Shown here: one piece after another, positions 53,325 through 62,283 of the stretch
Layout: every line of letters starts with the position of its first letter
Numbering within the stretch: position 1 is the first letter of the stretch
Source: Thermobifida alba
Lineage (GTDB): Bacteria; Actinomycetota; Actinomycetes; Streptosporangiales; Streptosporangiaceae
Assembly: GCF_023208015.1 (NCBI RefSeq)
Contig: NZ_CP051627.1
Span: forward strand, 4,384,422-4,448,421
Reading direction: 5' to 3'
DNA: 64,000 bases
Translations under genes and position numbers: made by a program
The notes under the pieces: generated by a model
What the model was told of the DNA's origin: nothing
Seen by the model: only the letters and a program-made list of their open reading frames with translations
Database searches by the model: none

Positions 53325-54829
53325 CCAGGATCACCCGTGCCCACGAGGAACTGGCGGACGCGCTGTGCCGCGTGGCGTCGGTGTACGACGAGGAGCAGCG
53401 CCGACAGCTCTGGTGGTGCCTTCCGGCGGAGGTGCGCGCCCGGCTCAACGTGGCGGGTCCCCCGTACGGGTTCGCGCTCTCCCTGGTGGTCCAGTGCTGT
53501 GAGCAGCGGTGGCTGGGGCCGATGCTGCGCTGGCTGCACCGGCTGGAGGGCGGCTCGGAGCCCGCGGAACGGGCGTGTGAGCGCGCCGAGGGCCTCCTGA
53601 CGGCGGAGGAGTGGCAGCTCAGCGGGCCGGGGAGGGGGCGGACGGCGTGGGAGCGGCTCCGCAAGGCGCTGCGTGAGGTCCCCTACGACGAGCGGGTGGC
53701 CGACGTCTACCGGGCCGTGGACCGCCGGTCGGCCGAGGAGGTCACGGTTCCGGCTCCGCGCGACGCGTGGGAGGCGTTCCTCGACCTTGAGGAGCTTCCG
53801 CTCGGCCCTTCGGGCCAGGAGCCGCCGGGGGAGCGCTTCCTCCGGCTCCTGGCCCGACACGCGGCCGAGGAGGGGGTCGTCCAGGCGGTGCGGGACTGGA
53901 TTCCCGGCGGCAGGAGCCGTGGGGGAGCGGAGCGGGCCGAGGCGGCGGCCGGGCGCTCACCGGTCCGGCCGCAGCCTCCGCCGCGACTCGTCATCAAGGT
54001 GGAGCACGACCTGGGAAACGTGGAGCGGTTCTGGATCGCCCACAGGCTGATCACGGCCCCCGGGGAGGACTGGATGGACGTCAGCGAGGCCGAGGCGCTG
54101 ACCGAGGTCACCGCGCAGGAGCTGCCCCGCAGGGTCTCCGAGCTGATCGCCTGGGCCGAAAGACAGCAGGCGGAGAATCATGAAAAAATCCGCCTGGAGT
54201 TCATATTTCCGTTTTCTCTGCTTTTCAGGTTCATTGTCCAGAAGTGGCCCCTGGAGGTGCACAGAGACGCTCCTTCGCCGAGTCTGGGATCCCAATATGA
54301 GATAGTCATCAGAAGCGAGGAATTCGCGCACAGCCCCAGGGCGCAGCGGGCGTGCCGGCGGCGCTGGGAGAACCTGCGCGTGGGGCGGGGGAGGGTGGGA
54401 AGCTCCTCCGTGGTGCGGGAACAGGGCTGGGAGAATGTGTCTGATTACCTCGGAAACGAGGATATTGTGGCATTCGTCGCCTACGCCCTGCCCGGCGTCG
54501 AATGGCGGGAACAGGTGTACGCGGCCGTGGTCGGCGGAGTGCCCGTGGTGGCGTGGCGGTGGACGGGGCGAAACGGCGACCCCGAAGCCCATTTCCTGTC
54601 CGTCCTCCGAGGTGAGGAGGGGACAACGCGGAAGGAACAGGAGATGAAAGTGCGGGAGGAGGGTATCAAGAACCTGACCAGGAACCTGTACCGCTCCCGC
54701 GTCGACAGGGGTACGGCGGAGCAGCGCGACAGGTCCGGGCAGAGTTACGACCTGTCGGTCATTTACCACGATTACCAGCAGGAACCCCAAGCACAGGGAC
54801 AGACACTCTCCGGCGGCAACATCAGGTAG
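53321..54829 (+). CDS. VMAP protein (vWA-MoxR associated) with EAD
   Basis: The 502-residue protein has an N-terminal EAD-like helical domain (~5-95: LADALCRVASVYDEEQRRQ), a variable Pro/Arg-rich middle and a C-terminal VMAP domain (~225-470) with IRLEFIFPFSLLFRF and YEIVIRSEEF. VMAP proteins occur between trypsin-EAD and MoxR-vWA genes in the predicted ternary conflict systems. GTG at 53321 is coupled to the protease stop. A part around 54170-54310 is markedly AT-rich against its flanks, which suggests recent acquisition. It may serve as an adaptor tethering effector and activator. Confidence 0.75.
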   Translation: MTRITRAHEELADALCRVASVYDEEQRRQLWWCLPAEVRARLNVAGPPYGFALSLVVQCCEQRWLGPMLRWLHRLEGGSEPAERACERAEGLLTAEEWQLSGPGRGRTAWERLRKALREVPYDERVADVYRAVDRRSAEEVTVPAPRDAWEAFLDLEELPLGPSGQEPPGERFLRLLARHAAEEGVVQAVRDWIPGGRSRGGAERAEAAAGRSPVRPQPPPRLVIKVEHDLGNVERFWIAHRLITAPGEDWMDVSEAEALTEVTAQELPRRVSELIAWAERQQAENHEKIRLEFIFPFSLLFRFIVQKWPLEVHRDAPSPSLGSQYEIVIRSEEFAHSPRAQRACRRRWENLRVGRGRVGSSSVVREQGWENVSDYLGNEDIVAFVAYALPGVEWREQVYAAVVGGVPVVAWRWTGRNGDPEAHFLSVLRGEEGTTRKEQEMKVREEGIKNLTRNLYRSRVDRGTAEQRDRSGQSYDLSVIYHDYQQEPQAQGQTLSGGNIR

Positions 54830-54858
54830 ACCTGGAGATCGGAACAAGGGGCACAAGA

Positions 54859-56025
54859 ATGGCCGCGTCAGAAATCCCCCCTTCCGGAACGCCCTCTTCC
54901 CCCGGAGCAGAGGCGGAGGCTCCACGCTGGTGGGTCTTTCACGGGACCGGGAGACCGCGGCCCCACCTCGACCTCGCGGCGGTCCTGCCCCCTCCCCCGC
55001 CGTGGCGCCGCCACCGCGGGGAGACCCCGGCAGACGCCCTGGAAGCACCGCCCTACCAGGACGACGAGGCCGGATGGGCGCTCGGCGCCGAGCCGGAGCT
55101 CTCCGCGCGGTGGAGCCCCCTCACCGCGGACCGCAGGGAGCGCCTGTCCAAGATCAACGCCGCCCTGTACCTGCGCCGCCCCCTGCTGGTCACCGGCCCC
55201 CCGGGCGTGGGCAAGTCCGCCCTGGCCGACCAGATCGCCCGGGAACTCAACCTGGGACGGGTGCTGCGCTGGACCGTCGACAGCCGGAGCACCCTCCGCT
55301 CCGGCCTCTACGACTACGACCCGCTGGCCCAGATCCACGACCTGAACCTGGAGCACCCCCGCCACGAACCCGCGGGGGACGGCCGTACCGTTGAAGACGA
55401 GGAGGCCGCCCGGCTGCGCAGCAGCGCCCGGCGGATCGGACGCTACCTGCGCATCGGCCCGCTCGGCACCGCGTTCCTGCCCCACCGGCTGCCCCGCGTC
55501 CTGCTCGTCGACGGACTCGACAAGAGCGACTACGACCTCGTCGGAGACCTTCTCGACCTGCTGGAACACGGCCGCTACACCGTTCCCGAACTGTGCCGGC
55601 TGCGTTCGGCGGCATCCCGGATCACCGTGCCGACCGACGACCCGGACCGGACCGTGACGATCGTGAACGGGGAGGTCCGCTGCACCGAATACCCGATCGT
55701 GGTCATCACCGCCGGCGAGGAGCGCCCCTTCCCGCCCGAGTTCCTGCGCCGGTGCATCCCCCTGCGCCTCACCCCGCCCTCGGCGGAGGAGCTCACCGGG
55801 ATCGTCGCGGCCCACTTCTCCGGCGTCCCCTCCGGCCCCGCCGGCGCCGTCATCGCCGACTTCGTGCGGCGCAGCGCCGAAGGCTCCCCGCTGGCCATCG
55901 ACCAACTGCTGAACGCGGTCCACATGGCCACGGTCATCGAACCCGGACCGGAGGACCCGGAACCCGAATTCCTGCGCGAGCTGTCCGGGCTGCTGTGGCA
56001 CCGACTCACGGAAACACCCGGATGA
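54859..56025 (+). CDS. MoxR-type AAA+ ATPase with degenerate Walker B
   Basis: The 388-residue protein has Walker A TGPPGVGKS (112-120), then RVLLVDGLDKSDYD (213-226) where MoxR proteins usually have VDEIDKSD, so the catalytic Glu is replaced by Gly. The sensor-1 region reads VVITAGEERPFPPEFLRRC (281-299), where an Asn is usual. The arginine finger region is present. It sits with VMAP and vWA partners as in MoxR/vWA chaperone-like pairs. AAGGGG precedes ATG. The stop overlaps the next start (ATGA). Altered catalytic residues suggest slow or no hydrolysis. Confidence 0.82.
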   Translation: MAASEIPPSGTPSSPGAEAEAPRWWVFHGTGRPRPHLDLAAVLPPPPPWRRHRGETPADALEAPPYQDDEAGWALGAEPELSARWSPLTADRRERLSKINAALYLRRPLLVTGPPGVGKSALADQIARELNLGRVLRWTVDSRSTLRSGLYDYDPLAQIHDLNLEHPRHEPAGDGRTVEDEEAARLRSSARRIGRYLRIGPLGTAFLPHRLPRVLLVDGLDKSDYDLVGDLLDLLEHGRYTVPELCRLRSAASRITVPTDDPDRTVTIVNGEVRCTEYPIVVITAGEERPFPPEFLRRCIPLRLTPPSAEELTGIVAAHFSGVPSGPAGAVIADFVRRSAEGSPLAIDQLLNAVHMATVIEPGPEDPEPEFLRELSGLLWHRLTETPG

Positions 56026-59000
56026 CCTCGCACCCAGGCCCCGAGCCGTCCCGCGGAGGAGGAGCCCGCGGCCCCGAGCCGCCCCGGGCCGGCCGCGGTG
56101 CGCCGGGGCCGGCCACCGGATGGGAGCTGGCCGACGCGATCTACCTCGCGGCATGGCGGGACCACCGGGAACGGGAGGCGCAGCCTCCCGAACCGGCACC
56201 GGAAACGGGGGGACGGGACACGAACGCCGGAGAGCCCCCGGGGTCCGGCGAGGACGGCTCCGCCGCCCCGGAAGGCCCAGCGGCCCTCCGGGAACCGCCG
56301 CCGGCCCCGCACGACTCCGAGGCCCCGCCCGCGCCCGGCACCGACACGCCCGTGAACGGGGCCTTCCCGGCACTGTCCCACCGCCAGGAGCTGTACCGGG
56401 CCCTGCGCCCCTTCCGCCTGCGGGTCCCCGACGCGCGGGGGCACGGGTACGACGTCGAGGAGACCGCACGCGACTACGCCCGGAACCTGCTGGCCGCCCG
56501 GTTCGCCTCCCGCGGGGGGCGCGGCCGCCTCCCGGTCCCGGTCCTCCCGCGGCCGGCACCGCTCCTGCGACCGGGCGTGCACCTCACCGTCCTCGTCGAC
56601 GAGAGCGTCTCCATGCTCTTCCAGCAGCAGATGGTCAGGGACTTCCTCGGACTGCTGCGGTCGTCGGGGGTGTTCCGCTCGGTGCGGCTGCGGCGTTTCG
56701 AGTCCGACACCGCCACCCCCTCCCGGGTCACCGTCCACGGCCCGGACCCCGCCGCCGTTCCTCCCGACCGTGCCGGGATCCACGTCGCCGTGGTGCTCAG
56801 CGACGGCATCGGCGAGGGATGGGAGACGGGAAGCGTGCAGAGCTGGCTCGGAACCGTGGCCCGGCACCTGCCCGTCGCCGTCGTCCACCTCCTCGACCCC
56901 CGGCAGTGGCGCCGGACCGGCATCCGGCCCACGGCGATGGAGATGACCGTCGCCGCGGGCGTCGGCCGTGCCCCGGCCAACCGCCACTACACCGCACGCC
57001 CGTTCCAGTGGCCCGAAGGGCTGCCCCTCCCGGAGTCGGAGACCCGGCGGGCGGCGGTCTCCATCGTGCTCCCCGTGCTGGCGCCGCGGCCCGACGCGAT
57101 CCGCTCCTGGGCGGAGTTCGTCATGGGAGAGCAGGCTCGGACCCTGAACGCCGGAGCGCTGCGGGTGGTGCCCGACGACGCGGCCGCCAACGCGACCGCG
57201 CCGCAGCGGAAGACCGCCCCCGACACCCCGGACGACATGGTGCGGCGCTTCTACCGCGACTCCTCCGAGGCGGCCTTCCGGCTCGCGGTGGACCTGGCCG
57301 CGGTGCCGCTGACCGAACCCGCGGTCGCCGCCGTGTGCCAGCGGTTCGCGGGCCGCCCGCAGGTGCCCGAACTCGTCGAGGTGCTCTTCAGCGGCCTGGT
57401 GCACGAAGTCGACTCCGCCGTGGTCACCCCGGCCAGACGGCTCCGCTGGGAGTACCGGGAGGGGATCCGCGGAGCACTGCTGTCCCTGGGGGGACGCCGC
57501 TCCCGGATCCGACGCACCCTGGCGGCCCTCGCCGCCGAGTTCGAGGACCAGGACCCCTGGTTCTCCACGCTGCGCCGGATTCTCGACGGGCACGACGAGG
57601 TCGAGGCCTCCGGACTCGACGAGACGTCACTGCGGCTCGCCGAGGACACCCTTCCCGCGCTGGAGAGCCTCGGACTGGCCGACCCCCACCGCGAACTGGT
57701 GCACCGCGTCAGGGAACAGGCGCTGGCCCGGAGGGGAAGCGGCCCCGGCGGCTTCCGGGCAGCCGACCGGTCCAGGCAGCCGGTTCCCGTGGCCGAGACA
57801 CGGCGGAGCCGGGGTGTCGGAGGGAGCTCCGAGCACACGGCCCGCGCACCGCACCCGACCGACCCGCCTCCGATCCTCACAGGTGAGAACAGCATGATGT
57901 CCCAGGGGCCCGTTCCGATGTCTGACAACTTCGTGGGTGGAGCCGGACCGAGAGGGATCGGTCCGGTGCGGGGAGCCTCCCCCGCCGCCGTCTGGGGCGG
58001 GGACATCCCACCCCGCAACGCACTGTTCACCGGTCGCGACGACCTGCTCCTCAGGTTGCGGGAACGACTGCGTTCGAGCACCGAACAGGGGTGGATGACC
58101 CCCAGCGTGCTGAAGGGCATGCCCGGCATCGGCAAGACCCAGCTGGCGACGGAGTACCTGTACCGCTTCCGCGACGAGTACGACCTCGTCTGGTGGGTGC
58201 GGGCCGGACAGACCAGCCAGATCAACCAGGCGTACACCCTGCTCGCCCAGGAGCTGGGCGTGTTCCGCAGCGACACCTCGATCAACAGCACGATCCACAC
58301 CGTGCGCGAGGCGCTGCGCCGGGGGAACCCCAGGGCCCGGTGGCTGCTCATCTTCGACGACGTCCGGCAGCCCGACGACATCAAGCGCTACCTCCCGGTC
58401 GACGGCGACGGGCACGTCATCGTCACCTCGCGCAACCTCACCTGGCCGGAGGGCGGCTACTACAACACGCTCACCGTGGACGTCTTCAGCCTGCGGGAGA
58501 GCGTCGCCCTGCTGCGCAGGTGCGGCCTGGAGGACTTCACCGAGAGCGAGGCCGCGGAACTCGCCGAGGAGCTCGGCCACATGCCGATCGCCCTGCGCCA
58601 GGCCGCGGCCTGGATGAACGACAGCGCCACCTCCGTCGCCGAATACCTGGCTTCCTACCGGGGCAAGCGCGCCGAGCTGCTGCCCATGTTCGCCCCCGCC
58701 GACCCCGACTACCCGGAGACGGTGATCACCGCGCTGAACGTCTCCCTGGACCGGCTCGCCATGACCAACCCGGCGGCGCTGCAGCTGCTCCAGGTCTGCG
58801 CGTTCTTCTCCACCGCGCCCATTCCGCGCTTCCTCTTCCGGCAGGTCCAGAACGTGGAGGCGCCCGCGGACCTGGAGGACGCGCTGCGGGACCCCAACAA
58901 GCTGAACCGCGCCTTCAGCGACATCGGCCGCTACGGACTGGCGCTGCTCAACCACCGGAACCGCACCTTCCAACTGCACCGGCTGACGCAGCGGGCGCTG

Positions 59001-60482
59001 CGCTTCCCCCTGTCCAACGAGGAGCAGGAGCGGCTGCGGCACTGCGCCCACCTGCTGCTGGCCAAGAGCGACCCGCAGGACACCTCCTCCGCGGGCGCGC
59101 GGGCGCGGTACGCCCAACTGTTCCCGCACGTGTGGGAGACCGAGGCGTGGGACTGCACCGACCCCTGGGCCCGCTCACTCGTCATCCAGGAGATCTACGT
59201 CACCGACCTGAACGGGGAGCACGAGGACAGCAAGCGGATCGCGGAGGCGGCGCTGCGGGTGTGGCGCGAGAAACTGGGGGAGAACGCCCCGGAGACCCTG
59301 CGCGCCGAACTCCGCCTGGTGCGTGCGCTGCGCAACCTCGGCGAGCGGCAGCCGGCCTACGAGCTGTGCGAGCGGGTGCTGTCGACCCTCATCGAACAGC
59401 ACGGACCGGACTCGGAGGAGACGCTGCGGGCCGGCACCGAGTTCATCCGCGACCTCCGCTACGCGGGACGCTTCCGGGAGTCCGTGGAACTCGCCAGGGA
59501 CGTCCGGGACCGCTACCGGCGACTCCTGGGGCCGGACGACCCCGAGGCGCTCACCGCCGCCCACAACTACGCCTACGCCCTGCTGCTCGCCGGACACCAC
59601 CGGGAGGCCGCCGCGCTGTTCTGGGAGGTCTACCAGAGCAACGAAATGATCCTGGGGCCCAACAGCCCCGCCACGCTGGCGGCCGTCGACGGCTACGCCG
59701 ACGCGCTGATGGAGTCCGGGGACTACTTCAGGGCCCTGCGGTACCAGCGGGAGAACACCGAACGGATCCGGAGCCTCTTCGGCATCAACCACCGGGGCAC
59801 GCTGAACAACATGGCGGCGCTCGCGGTCATGCTGCGCCGCACCGGGAACCTGGACGAGGCGGTCGATGTCTCGGGGACCGTCTGGCGGGAGGCCAGCGAC
59901 CGCTTCGGTGAGGAGAGCCCCATCGCGGTGGTCGCGGCGGCCAACCACGCCGCGGCCCTGCGCTCCGTCAACCGCTACAACGAGGCCTTGGACCTGGTGG
60001 AGAAGGCGAGCCGCCGCTACACCGAACTCCTCGGCGAGAACCACCCGCACGTCGCGGCGGTCAACGTCAACCGGGCGGTGGTGCTGCGCCAGCTGGGGAG
60101 GGTGGCCGAGGCACGCGAGATCGACGAGCGGGCGCTGCGGGTGCTCGTCGAGCAGCTCGGCGAGACCCACACCAGCACCCTCTCCTGCGCGCTCAACCTG
60201 GCCAGCGACTTCTTCGCCCTCGGAAACGCCGCCGAGGCGCTACGCCGCGACTCCGAGACCCTGGAGCGCTGCCGCGACGCCCTCTCCGACCAGCACCCGC
60301 TCACCCTGCTGGCACGGCGCAACCTCGCCCTCAACCGCATGGCGGCGGACGAGGACGTCGCCGCGGAGCTCGCCGCGGTCGAGCGGGCCTACGCCGAGAT
60401 CATGGGGGACCAGCATCCCGCGACGCTGTCGATGCGGCGCAGGGAGCGGGGCAACGCCGACCTCTTCCTCAGCGGGCTGTGA
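56022..60482 (+). CDS. SAV_2336/vWA - NB-ARC - TPR fusion protein (FxsT-like)
   Basis: The 1486-residue protein starts at ATG 56022, overlapping the MoxR stop. It has a SAV_2336-type N-terminal domain (WELADAIYLAAW) and a vWA-like domain at ~185-400 with the metal motif DESVS at 193-197. A Pro-rich linker ends near 620. A STAND/NB-ARC ATPase follows at ~665-940 (FTGRDDLLLRL, GMPGIGKTQL, LLIFDDV), then tetratricopeptide repeats (~1060-1480). NB-ARC/TPR proteins sense invaders and oligomerise; vWA would interact with the MoxR ATPase. In related systems SAV_2336 and the TPR protein can be separate; an internal ribosome site at 57881 could make the second half alone. No FxSxx peptide or radical-SAM partner is visible. 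Confidence 0.83.
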   Translation: MTSHPGPEPSRGGGARGPEPPRAGRGAPGPATGWELADAIYLAAWRDHREREAQPPEPAPETGGRDTNAGEPPGSGEDGSAAPEGPAALREPPPAPHDSEAPPAPGTDTPVNGAFPALSHRQELYRALRPFRLRVPDARGHGYDVEETARDYARNLLAARFASRGGRGRLPVPVLPRPAPLLRPGVHLTVLVDESVSMLFQQQMVRDFLGLLRSSGVFRSVRLRRFESDTATPSRVTVHGPDPAAVPPDRAGIHVAVVLSDGIGEGWETGSVQSWLGTVARHLPVAVVHLLDPRQWRRTGIRPTAMEMTVAAGVGRAPANRHYTARPFQWPEGLPLPESETRRAAVSIVLPVLAPRPDAIRSWAEFVMGEQARTLNAGALRVVPDDAAANATAPQRKTAPDTPDDMVRRFYRDSSEAAFRLAVDLAAVPLTEPAVAAVCQRFAGRPQVPELVEVLFSGLVHEVDSAVVTPARRLRWEYREGIRGALLSLGGRRSRIRRTLAALAAEFEDQDPWFSTLRRILDGHDEVEASGLDETSLRLAEDTLPALESLGLADPHRELVHRVREQALARRGSGPGGFRAADRSRQPVPVAETRRSRGVGGSSEHTARAPHPTDPPPILTGENSMMSQGPVPMSDNFVGGAGPRGIGPVRGASPAAVWGGDIPPRNALFTGRDDLLLRLRERLRSSTEQGWMTPSVLKGMPGIGKTQLATEYLYRFRDEYDLVWWVRAGQTSQINQAYTLLAQELGVFRSDTSINSTIHTVREALRRGNPRARWLLIFDDVRQPDDIKRYLPVDGDGHVIVTSRNLTWPEGGYYNTLTVDVFSLRESVALLRRCGLEDFTESEAAELAEELGHMPIALRQAAAWMNDSATSVAEYLASYRGKRAELLPMFAPADPDYPETVITALNVSLDRLAMTNPAALQLLQVCAFFSTAPIPRFLFRQVQNVEAPADLEDALRDPNKLNRAFSDIGRYGLALLNHRNRTFQLHRLTQRALRFPLSNEEQERLRHCAHLLLAKSDPQDTSSAGARARYAQLFPHVWETEAWDCTDPWARSLVIQEIYVTDLNGEHEDSKRIAEAALRVWREKLGENAPETLRAELRLVRALRNLGERQPAYELCERVLSTLIEQHGPDSEETLRAGTEFIRDLRYAGRFRESVELARDVRDRYRRLLGPDDPEALTAAHNYAYALLLAGHHREAAALFWEVYQSNEMILGPNSPATLAAVDGYADALMESGDYFRALRYQRENTERIRSLFGINHRGTLNNMAALAVMLRRTGNLDEAVDVSGTVWREASDRFGEESPIAVVAAANHAAALRSVNRYNEALDLVEKASRRYTELLGENHPHVAAVNVNRAVVLRQLGRVAEAREIDERALRVLVEQLGETHTSTLSCALNLASDFFALGNAAEALRRDSETLERCRDALSDQHPLTLLARRNLALNRMAADEDVAAELAAVERAYAEIMGDQHPATLSMRRRERGNADLFLSGL
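57881..57899 (+). promoter_or_regulatory. Internal ribosome site and tandem ATG in the fusion gene
   Basis: AGGTGAGAACAGC is followed by ATGATG (57894, in frame). Translation from here would give an 862-residue NB-ARC/TPR protein separate from the vWA part. It coincides with the linker between the modules. Confidence 0.55.
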
Positions 60483-60544
60483 CGGGCGGCGGAAACGGGA
60501 ACGGGAGTAGCGAACGGGAAAACAGGGGCGCCACGGAAGCGGAG

Positions 60545-60877
60545 TCAAAGGGCGTTCCGCTTCACCTGGCGGACGAACAGCAGCCACGCCTCGGAGGAGA
60601 CGGGAAGCACCGGTCCGTCGGGGTGGGTGGAATCACGGACCTCCACACCCCCGGCACGCAGAAACCGCACCTCAACGCACGCGGATCCATTGTCCGGATC
60701 GGAATGGCTCGATTTCCACCAGGGAGTTTCGTCCCTGATGGGACCGGAACCGGAAACCGGGCCCCCGGTTTCCGCGTGGCCGGTGTCCCCTCCGGAACCG
60801 GACACCGTCGGACCTCCTCCCGCTGCCGGTATCCCGCTGTACCGTTCCTGGTCCGTGGCAGCGCCAGTGCGGTGCAC
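60545..60877 (-). CDS. DUF397 protein with extended N-terminus
   Basis: The 110-residue protein has a ~50-residue Gly/Ser/Pro-rich N-terminus, then the DUF397 domain: WWKSSHSDPDNGSACVEVRF, VEVRDST and EAWLLFVRQVK. DUF397 genes usually stand next to an XRE-type regulator; none is adjacent. GTG at 60877 follows GGGGAGGACC. It faces against the operon and may separate it from the Trypco1-like gene. The domain is thought to work with the HTH partner in development or drug control. Confidence 0.85.
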   Translation of the reverse strand: MHRTGAATDQERYSGIPAAGGGPTVSGSGGDTGHAETGGPVSGSGPIRDETPWWKSSHSDPDNGSACVEVRFLRAGGVEVRDSTHPDGPVLPVSSEAWLLFVRQVKRNAL

Positions 60878-61033
60878 GGTCCTCCCCTGACTCAGAAATT
60901 CCTGTCGGTCGGCGACTAACGGGGTATATCCCCCGGAACAGTAAACTTCATGTCATCCTGGAAGCTGGGGAATCCCTGGAAACTCTGCCGCGTCTGCTGT
61001 TTTCCCAGACAGCAGCGGGAATGAGGAGTGTGA

Positions 61034-61357
61034 GTGAGTCAACTCGTCGCCCTTGCCATTGACAACGAGACGGAAATCCTCATCGAACCCGCCGGGGACC
61101 GCGGCGGTCCCGTCAATGTGGCCAAACCCGGTACCAGGAAGGTGCAGAAACACTTCGACCAGGTTTTCGGCCAGGTCCGGCAGATCGCCGAGACCGTCGC
61201 CGAGAGCATCCGGGACCTCCCGGGACGCCCCGACGAGGTCGCCGTGGAACTCGGTGTGGGCCTCACCGCCACCGCCGACGTGTTCATCGCCCAGTCCACC
61301 GCGAACGCCGCTCTCAAGGTGAAGCTCACCTGGAAGGCGGCCGCCCCGCAGGAGTGA
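61034..61357 (+). CDS. Trypco1-like (CU044_2847 family) protein
   Basis: The 107-residue protein has a compact domain with [16 protein letters not shown], helix [20 protein letters not shown] and the end [10 protein letters not shown]. This matches the trypsin-co-occurring domain type found near trypsin-EAD and conflict genes. GTG at 61034 follows GAGGAGTGTGA. It lies after the VMAP operon, interrupted by a DUF397 gene on the opposite strand, and just before ksgA. Confidence 0.75.
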   Translation: MSQLVALAIDNETEILIEPAGDRGGPVNVAKPGTRKVQKHFDQVFGQVRQIAETVAESIRDLPGRPDEVAVELGVGLTATADVFIAQSTANAALKVKLTWKAAAPQE

Positions 61358-61391
61358 GCCCCGCCCCCGGCCCGCCTGCCACAATGGGCGG

Positions 61392-62255
61392 GTGACCGAA
61401 CCCGACAGTGCCGACGCCCGCCTGCTCACCCCCGCCGACGTGCGGCGGCTCGCCGAACACCTGGGGGTGCGCCCCACCAAGACCCTCGGCCAGAACTTCG
61501 TCATCGACCCCGGAACCGTGCGCCGGATCGTCCGTGCCGCGCAGGTCGACCCCGACGACGTCGTCGTCGAGGTCGGCCCCGGCCTCGGCTCGCTCACCCT
61601 GGCGCTGCTGCCGCACGTGCGGCACGTCACCGCCGTGGAGATCGACCGGCGGCTCGCCGAGGCACTGCCCCGCACCGTCGCCGCCCACGCCCCCGGGTAC
61701 GCCCACCGGCTGCGGGTGGTCGCCGACGACGCTCTGCGGATCACGGAACTGCCCGACCCGCAGCCCACCGCACTCGTCGCCAACCTGCCCTACAACGTGG
61801 CGGTCCCCGTGGTGCTGCACCTGCTGCACCGGCTGCCCACCCTGGAACGCGGCCTCGTCATGGTGCAGGCCGAGGTCGCCGACCGGCTCGCCGCCCGCCC
61901 CGGCAGCCGCTCCTACGGAGCCCCGTCGGCCAAGGCCGCCTGGTACGCCGAGGTGCGCCGGGCCGGCGCGATCGGCCGCACTGTCTTCTGGCCCGCCCCC
62001 AACGTCGACTCCGGACTGGTCGCGCTGCGCCGCCGTCCCGCTCCCGAGACCAAGGCCGACCGCGAGGAGGTCTTCGCGGTCGTCGACGCCGCCTTCGCAC
62101 AGCGGCGCAAGACCCTGCGCGCCGCCCTGAGCGCCTGGGCGGGCTCGGCGGCCGCCGCGGAGACGGCCCTGCGCGCCGCCGGAGTGGACCCCAGGACCCG
62201 TGGGGAAGCCCTGGAGATCACCGACTTCGCCCGGATCGCCGAACAGCGGCCCTGA
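61392..62255 (+). CDS. ksgA: 16S rRNA (adenine-1518/1519-N6)-dimethyltransferase
   Basis: The 287-residue protein has [42 protein letters not shown] and [18 protein letters not shown] (NLPYN catalytic). It dimethylates two adenines in helix 45 during 30S maturation. GTG at 61392 follows GGGCGG. It is convergent with the kinase and separated by a hairpin. Confidence 0.96.
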   Translation: MTEPDSADARLLTPADVRRLAEHLGVRPTKTLGQNFVIDPGTVRRIVRAAQVDPDDVVVEVGPGLGSLTLALLPHVRHVTAVEIDRRLAEALPRTVAAHAPGYAHRLRVVADDALRITELPDPQPTALVANLPYNVAVPVVLHLLHRLPTLERGLVMVQAEVADRLAARPGSRSYGAPSAKAAWYAEVRRAGAIGRTVFWPAPNVDSGLVALRRRPAPETKADREEVFAVVDAAFAQRRKTLRAALSAWAGSAAAAETALRAAGVDPRTRGEALEITDFARIAEQRP

Positions 62256-62282
62256 GCGGGGACGGCGTCCGCCCCCGTTCAG
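62252..62282. terminator. Bidirectional terminator ksgA/kinase
   Basis: CTGAGCGGGG and CCCCGTTCAG pair with one G-T pair, and GGACG/CGTCC can pair inside. It fills the 28-base gap between convergent stops. Confidence 0.7.
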
Positions 62283-62283
62283 G

